A stretch of DNA of 64,000 nucleotides, taken from NCBI GenBank assembly GCA_000023185.1, contig CP001622.1, forward strand, positions 806,001-870,000. Direction: 5' to 3'. Position numbers and translations under genes: made by a program. Under the pieces are notes generated by a model. That model was not told the origin of the DNA. It saw only the letters and a list, made by a program, of their open reading frames with translations, and did not search any database. This stretch comes from Rhizobium leguminosarum bv. trifolii WSM1325. Its GTDB lineage: Bacteria > Pseudomonadota > Alphaproteobacteria > Rhizobiales > Rhizobiaceae. Below, piece after piece: positions 59,478-64,000 of this stretch (position 1 is the first letter of the stretch; every line of letters starts with the position of its first letter).

Positions 59478-60428
59478 ACGTCCGAAAGACCGCTTATCGC
59501 CACGCCACCCCGTCGTCTTGAGATATTGTTCCCAGTTGAGCGTGTCGGGGTTCAGGCGACGGCTCCATTCAAGGTCGTGCTCCTTGCCGAAATAGCCATA
59601 GTCGACAGCGTATTCGACCATCCCCAGAAGCTCTCGAACGAGAAGTTCGTTGGCAGCAAATTCTGGAAAATAGTGCAGCAGGCCATCCCGGGTGAAAGCG
59701 TTTCGATACGCGGCCTTGAGGCCGGTCACGCGCTGAAAGGTTTCGATCATCTCGCTCGGAGAAATGATGTCGCCAACGATCGGCAGGGTTTTGCCGTTGT
59801 AACGCTCGGGATTTGAGAAAATCTCGAGGACGGCAGGCCCGGTCGCGGTCAGCGGATCGACAAAAGGCGCTCGGAAATCTTCGGGAAGATAAACCGGCAG
59901 GAGCAGCGTATCGCCCTCCATGCGCGGCACATAATATTCGAGCAGATTCGTATAAAAGAATGCCAGCATGACGAAGGAATGAGAGATCGGCAAGCCGCGA
60001 ATGTGGTCTGCTACGCGTGCCTTGTCGGTAAAATGCGGCGCATACTTCGTGCCACTGGTGATCTTGTCGACATTCTCCAGCGTGCTGAAAACTATATGCC
60101 CGACGCCGGCCTCAGCGGCGGCATCCGCCAGTTGTCGGCCGAGAGGGGTCTCGATGGTCTCCGGCGGGGCGATCGGCGGCGTCATCAGAAATGCGCCATC
60201 CGCGCCTTTGAAGGCGGCAACGAGGTCCTTTTGACGGCCAAGTTCGAGAGGGACGGTGACGATTTCAGCGCCGCGTTTCTCCAGACGTAAAGCTTCAGGG
60301 GAATCCTTTTTCCGGGTGAAAGCGCGCACCCGGAAACGTTGGCTGTCAAGGAGCGTCGTGGCAACGCTGCGCCCCTGTTTGCTCGTTGCGCCGACAATCG
60401 CGATCAGTGGTTTTTCATGGGCAGACAT
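59475..60428 (-). CDS. NmrA family NAD(P)-binding protein
   Basis: 317 residues: PLIAIVGATSKQGRSVATTL (Rossmann loop), GADGAFLMTPPIAPPETIET, VGHIVFSTLENVDKITSGTK, RAPFVDPLTATGPAVLEIFS. NmrA/HSCARG-like redox sensors or isoflavone-reductase relatives. Active site not the classical SDR type. Starts at ATG with AAAGGTTCAAAGCTCT. Convergent with LysR at 58494. Confidence 0.88.
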   Translation of the reverse strand: MSAHEKPLIAIVGATSKQGRSVATTLLDSQRFRVRAFTRKKDSPEALRLEKRGAEIVTVPLELGRQKDLVAAFKGADGAFLMTPPIAPPETIETPLGRQLADAAAEAGVGHIVFSTLENVDKITSGTKYAPHFTDKARVADHIRGLPISHSFVMLAFFYTNLLEYYVPRMEGDTLLLPVYLPEDFRAPFVDPLTATGPAVLEIFSNPERYNGKTLPIVGDIISPSEMIETFQRVTGLKAAYRNAFTRDGLLHYFPEFAANELLVRELLGMVEYAVDYGYFGKEHDLEWSRRLNPDTLNWEQYLKTTGWRGDKRSFGR

Positions 60429-60691
60429 AGAGCTTTGAACCTTTCCCTGTCATTGACGCCGACTGCGGTGCCGGGCGTCATTTTGCGGGAGAGCGGTCGG
60501 CCTGTGCCGAGTGCCCACCGCAATGGCGGACCCTATCTCAACAGGTTCTATGGCTGTAGATATCTGAAATACATAACATAATGCCATTTTATGGATAAAT
60601 GGTGCCGGCCAAGCGCGTCGAAACCCGCACCGAGGACTGAAAGGCGCCGACAGCGATCCATGGACTCTGCCGGCGCTGTTTCTCTGGCTCT

Positions 60692-61666
60692 TCAAGGGAT
60701 CAGCAGGATACTGCCCGCCGAGCGTCCGGTTTCCATCTCTTCATGCGCCTTGGCAACATCGGCCAAACGATATTCGGCACCGATCTGCGAAACGATCCCG
60801 GTTTCCATCGCCCCGACGGCAGCCAGAGCAGCCTCGCGATACTGTCCGATGTCAGCGCACCAGGCCATGATGCTCGGATGGCAGAGCGCCTTGCCCGGGC
60901 GAAGTTCCTCGACAGGCACCGGTGGAATGGCACCGGCGGCCTGGCCGATGGTGACAGCCATGCCGAATGGGCGGACAGAGCGTATGCTTTTGAGAAGCGT
61001 GTCACCGCCGATCCCGTCATAGGCGACGTCGACACCAAGCCCGTTCGTCAGCCGCTTCACGTCCGCGACGATATCGGCGTCTCGTCCGACAATAAGGTGA
61101 TCGGCTCCATACGATGCGGCGAGTGCGGCCTTTTCGGAAGAGCCGACCGTCCCGATCACCGTGGCATCGAGCGATCTGGCCCAGCGAACGAGGATGCTCC
61201 CGAGCCCGCCCGCAGCCGCATGGATCAGAACCTGGGTTCCTGCACGCACATCATAGGTCTTTTTCAGCAGCATGTAGGCGGTCATGCCTTTGAGCAGCGA
61301 ACTCGCTGCCGTTTTCGCTGAAACGGCATCCGGAAGCTTGATCGCCCTTTCGGCGGCAATATTCCTGGTGGAGCGATAGGCGCCAACCGGAGGCCCTCCA
61401 TAGGCGACGCGGTCACCCTTTTCGAAGATGGAGACGCCGGGACCGACATCGTCGACGATGCCCGCCGCCTCGGCGCCGATCACCGAGGGATAGGAAGGCA
61501 TGGGATAGAGGCCCTTGCGGTGATAGACGTCGAGAAAGTTGGTTCCGATCGCCTCGTGACGGATTTGTATCTCGCCATGACCGGGAGGTTCACACTGGTG
61601 ATGCTCCTCAACATGGAACTGGGCGGTATCACCGGGGGCGTTCAGCCATATGATTTGGTCGGTCAT
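60692..61666 (-). CDS. quinone oxidoreductase (MDR/Zn-less, QOR-like)
   Basis: 324 residues from MTDQIIWLNAPGDTAQFHVE. GroES-like half with IRHEAIGTNFLDVYHRKGLY and YPSVIGAEAAGIVDDVGPGV; Rossmann half with VLIHAAAGGLGSILVRWARS. No zinc-binding Cys cluster, so a zinc-independent NADPH:quinone reductase. Extension to 61846 is antisense to LysR and rejected. Divergent from LysR at 61736. Confidence 0.92.
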   Translation of the reverse strand: MTDQIIWLNAPGDTAQFHVEEHHQCEPPGHGEIQIRHEAIGTNFLDVYHRKGLYPMPSYPSVIGAEAAGIVDDVGPGVSIFEKGDRVAYGGPPVGAYRSTRNIAAERAIKLPDAVSAKTAASSLLKGMTAYMLLKKTYDVRAGTQVLIHAAAGGLGSILVRWARSLDATVIGTVGSSEKAALAASYGADHLIVGRDADIVADVKRLTNGLGVDVAYDGIGGDTLLKSIRSVRPFGMAVTIGQAAGAIPPVPVEELRPGKALCHPSIMAWCADIGQYREAALAAVGAMETGIVSQIGAEYRLADVAKAHEEMETGRSAGSILLIP

Positions 61667-61710
61667 CTCTCGTGCTCCTTCATGGGCACAAATTAGGCGA
61701 TGGCGTGGTG

Positions 61711-61735
61711 TGTGAAAATTCCCTATTGTTTCACA
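61711..61735. promoter_or_regulatory. LysR inverted-repeat operator abutting the start codon
   Basis: TGTGAAA (61711-61717) and TTTCACA (61729-61735), perfect 7-bp arms with 11-bp spacer, ending at the base before ATG 61736. Same geometry as 24112-24136. Confidence 0.65.
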
Positions 61736-62602
61736 ATGATTGGGAAAGAATTCACAAAACTCGACTGGGACGACCTTCGGCATTTCCTGGCGCTGGCGCA
61801 GTCCGGAACCTTGCTTGGCGCAGCAAAGCAGCTCGGCGTCGAACACGCGACGATCAGCCGGCGCGTTTCATCGCTTGAAGCCAGTCTGGGACGCAAGCTG
61901 GTCGACCGCCGCGGAAGGCGCATCATTTTAACCTCGGACGGAGAGCAGGTTGCCAGGCACGCCGCTCTTGTCGCGGCGCAGACTGCGGCAATCGAGCAGC
62001 TTGGCCGCAGCAGCGCCACGGAATTGCGTGGCCATGTCAGGATCAGCGCGCCTCCCGCGCTCTCAAGCGTGCTGCTGGCAAAGCCGATCGCGGCCGTCAG
62101 GCGAGACCATCCGGGTGTTGAGATCACGCTTGTCGGAGAAAAGCGCCTCGCCTCCCTGAACAGGCGGGAGGCGGATATTGCCGTGCGCATGTCGCGTCCC
62201 GAGGACGGCGATTACGCCATCGTCAAGCTCGGCGAGACCAGCTTCCATCTCTACGCATCGAAGAGCTATCTCGAAACGGTTTCCCCGTCGGACTGGACCT
62301 TCATCGGTTACGACGAAACCATGAACGCCTCACCGCAACAGCTGCGGCTAATCGAACTCGCCGCCGGCCGGCCGATCGCTGTGCGGTCATCCGTTCTGGA
62401 GTTTCAGGCTGCAACCGCAAGGCTGGGCGCCGGCGTCGTCATGCTCCCCGATTTCGCCGTCCTTGACACCAGCGGTCTCCAGCGCATTGAGACCGAACAT
62501 ATTTTGACAAGAGAGGTCTGGCTGGTTGTCCATTCGGATATCAAAGACGTCCCCTCCATCCGCGTCGTCGTCGATGCGCTGAAGAATGCTCTCGTGAAGT
62601 AG
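61736..62602 (+). CDS. LysR family regulator
   Basis: 288 residues from MIGKEFTKLDWDDLRHFLAL (an ATG at 61700 would put the operator inside the gene). HTH: AAKQLGVEHATISRRVSSLE; effector domain includes VRISAPPALSSVLLAKPIAA and ITLVGEKRLASLNRREADIA. Controls the divergent quinone reductase by position. Confidence 0.9.
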   Translation: MIGKEFTKLDWDDLRHFLALAQSGTLLGAAKQLGVEHATISRRVSSLEASLGRKLVDRRGRRIILTSDGEQVARHAALVAAQTAAIEQLGRSSATELRGHVRISAPPALSSVLLAKPIAAVRRDHPGVEITLVGEKRLASLNRREADIAVRMSRPEDGDYAIVKLGETSFHLYASKSYLETVSPSDWTFIGYDETMNASPQQLRLIELAAGRPIAVRSSVLEFQAATARLGAGVVMLPDFAVLDTSGLQRIETEHILTREVWLVVHSDIKDVPSIRVVVDALKNALVK

Positions 62603-62753
62603 TCCGCTCAGTTGGCCGGGGCCGCAGGGGGCAAAGGCAGCCATTGAACTGGTCGCAGCCCGGCGGAGTTCAGGTTTGCGCCCATTGCCGTCATTGATAT
62701 CTCAGCCGCTGTTGTCTTTAGTGGGTCGTCACAACTTCAGGCGGGAGGAGAAC

Positions 62754-63155
62754 ATGCCAGTCGAAGCAATACGAACGGGTGGATGCCTGTGCGATGCAGT
62801 GCGTTATGAGGTCTGGGGCGAGCCCTATCAGTCAGGGTTGTGCCACTGCAAGACGTGTAGAAAGATCACGGGCTCCGCTTTCTCCGCAACGGCAAATTGG
62901 CATCGTCGGCAATTCCAGATGTCCGGCGAAATCAGCACTTTCGATAAACGGTCCTTCTGCCCTGTCTGTGGTTCTCGGCTCTTCTTTCTCTTCGATGACG
63001 GCGTGGAAGTGTTTCTGGGGACGCTTGATGAAGCGCCTTACGCTATCAGCCCGATGGTCGAAGTGTGGAACATTCGACGTGAACCTTGGCTCGCACCGGT
63101 CGTCGGAGCTGCGCTTCACGAAGGAAATGAGATCGCTTCGGAAAAGGCGGACTAA
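62754..63155 (+). CDS. GFA (CENP-V) family zinc protein
   Basis: 133 residues: GGCLCDAVRYEVWGEPYQSG, LCHCKTCRKITGSAFSATAN, CPVCGSRLFFLFDDGVEVFL. Zinc sites CLC, CHCKTC and CPVC are complete. RBS GGGAGGAGAAC. Faces the paralogue at 63255. Confidence 0.88.
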   Translation: MPVEAIRTGGCLCDAVRYEVWGEPYQSGLCHCKTCRKITGSAFSATANWHRRQFQMSGEISTFDKRSFCPVCGSRLFFLFDDGVEVFLGTLDEAPYAISPMVEVWNIRREPWLAPVVGAALHEGNEIASEKAD

Positions 63156-63254
63156 GCCAAGCCAAAGCCTATAGCACTGGACATCGCCCTCTGCGCCGGG
63201 CACCGCTTATGGCCGAGAGAGGCCGGAATGCGCCATGAGAACTTGTCTGGCCGG

Positions 63255-63659
63255 TCACCCGGACACCGAACCTTGAAAGTGCTCTACCTCGTCGTCAAGC
63301 TGCACCCAATTATGTTTCGATTGTTCGAAGACTGATAGGGCAGGTGACACGAAGGCCGGATCGGCAAGGGAACCGACCGCCACCCCGATCCAGGACGGTG
63401 CAGCATCGGCCTTCCAATAGACGGTCGAGCCGCATGTTGGGCAAAAATGCATTCGGACCTTGCGACCGCTCTCGGCAGTACGAATGAATTCTGTAGACGT
63501 TCCAGATATTTCGACGCAGCCGATCGAGTAGAAAGCATTTGCGCTGAACGGCGCACCCGTTCTGCGCTGGCAGGCCAAACAGTGGCAGAGAGCTGTCAGT
63601 TGTGGTGGCTCGCTGAGCATCAGTCTCAGAGCGCCGCAGGCGCATTGGGCATTGGCCAT
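63255..63659 (-). CDS. GFA (CENP-V) family zinc protein
   Basis: 134 residues: CACGALRLMLSEPPQLTALC, HCLACQRRTGAPFSANAFYS, CPTCGSTVYWKADAAPSWIG. Complete zinc cysteines. RBS GGGAGGAG. Converges with 62754; the two differ in sequence but share the fold, so likely old paralogues. Confidence 0.88.
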   Translation of the reverse strand: MANAQCACGALRLMLSEPPQLTALCHCLACQRRTGAPFSANAFYSIGCVEISGTSTEFIRTAESGRKVRMHFCPTCGSTVYWKADAAPSWIGVAVGSLADPAFVSPALSVFEQSKHNWVQLDDEVEHFQGSVSG

Positions 63660-64000
63660 GGAAACTCCTCCCGCTTGCACGGTGAAATTACGTTGAATGG
63701 GGGGAAGCGCAGGCCCGAACCGCACATGGTGAGGGTGGGCGATGCGAAGGGGCTGAGACCTGATACAATTTCAGGCTTACAGAGGCTCAAATGTAGATCG
63801 CGGAAATGCTGAAGTCTAGAGGAAAGCCATCTGACCGCTTCGGGCCGGAAGCGGATGCGGAGCCCTCATCGGCCCCGTCGCATCGTCGGCGACGCCTTTC
63901 AGGACTTTATCGGATACCCTCGTGAGCACCACCCGGTAGGTCGTCGAGCGAGTTTTTCGTTGTTAATGTACGACTTGGGAAGCGACCGACATCAATTCCT
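63660..64000. other. right end of window, no supported gene
   Basis: From ATG at 63855-63857 a plus-strand frame stays open to the window edge (begins MRSPHRPRRIVGDAFQDFIG), possibly the start of a gene, but no ribosome site or family is seen. A small hairpin CCGCTTC/GAAGCGG lies near 63836-63854. Confidence 0.2.

Noticed and set aside
1..64000. intact IS element or transposase
   Set aside because: No transposase or integrase-like protein was recognised in any frame; mobile signals are limited to short repeats and the decayed prophage.

Overview
The window looks like accessory or lineage-variable DNA of a Rhizobium-type alphaproteobacterium (R. leguminosarum/etli group is my inference). GC is high, and short intergenic mosaic repeats of the RIME type recur. 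There are two GAAC-N7-GAAC LexA boxes, the alphaproteobacterial SOS motif. Products such as BA14K, DUF6894, DUF1515, DUF1488 and DUF3606-type proteins are typical of Rhizobiales. I see no rRNA, tRNA, CRISPR array or intact insertion sequence.

Layout. 1-7.3 kb: tail of an unseen gene, a GT2 glycosyltransferase, a DUF6894 protein, two PPOX flavoproteins, a possible orphan Imm50-like protein, a nucleoside deaminase, and a LysR gene divergent from an SDR/PPOX operon. 7.4-12.5 kb: a large unrecognised 744-771-residue protein with an internal duplication, an APH-like kinase and small lipoproteins. 12.6-30.1 kb: a dense series of regulator plus enzyme cassettes (ArsR, AraC, LysR and TetR beside SDR, GST, NmrA-like, VOC, SRPBCC, DJ-1/PfpI, DoxX and DUF4267 genes). 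It is interrupted at 19.2-20.9 kb by three small genes lying between direct copies of a LysR 3' end. 30.1-35.2 kb: an APH-like kinase, a membrane class III adenylate cyclase, HigBA and small unknowns. 35.2-45.2 kb: a TetR-controlled DUF5666/DUF308-like operon, an SOS-controlled SRAP operon, an SDR/AraC pair, a TetR/VOC pair, an SOS-controlled unknown gene, a GFA protein and a secreted dienelactone-hydrolase-like enzyme. 45.5-49.7 kb: a decayed prophage (spike base protein, TerS, a TerL N-terminus fused to an i-spanin tail, an o-spanin, a frameshifted SGNH hydrolase, DUF1515). 49.9-55.2 kb: a run of small unknown proteins. 55.3-64 kb: a Do/DegP protease, a LacI regulator, two LysR genes with NmrA-like and quinone-reductase neighbours, and a convergent pair of GFA proteins.

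Function. Most genes belong to small, separately regulated redox or detoxification units. Several carry readable operators: palindromes in front of ArsR, TetR and LysR genes, two of which touch or overlap the start codon. Two nearly identical SOS promoters tie the SRAP DNA-crosslink repair gene to an unknown 132-residue protein about 4.5 kb away. RIME-like repeats repeatedly provide or abut the stop codons of neighbouring genes.
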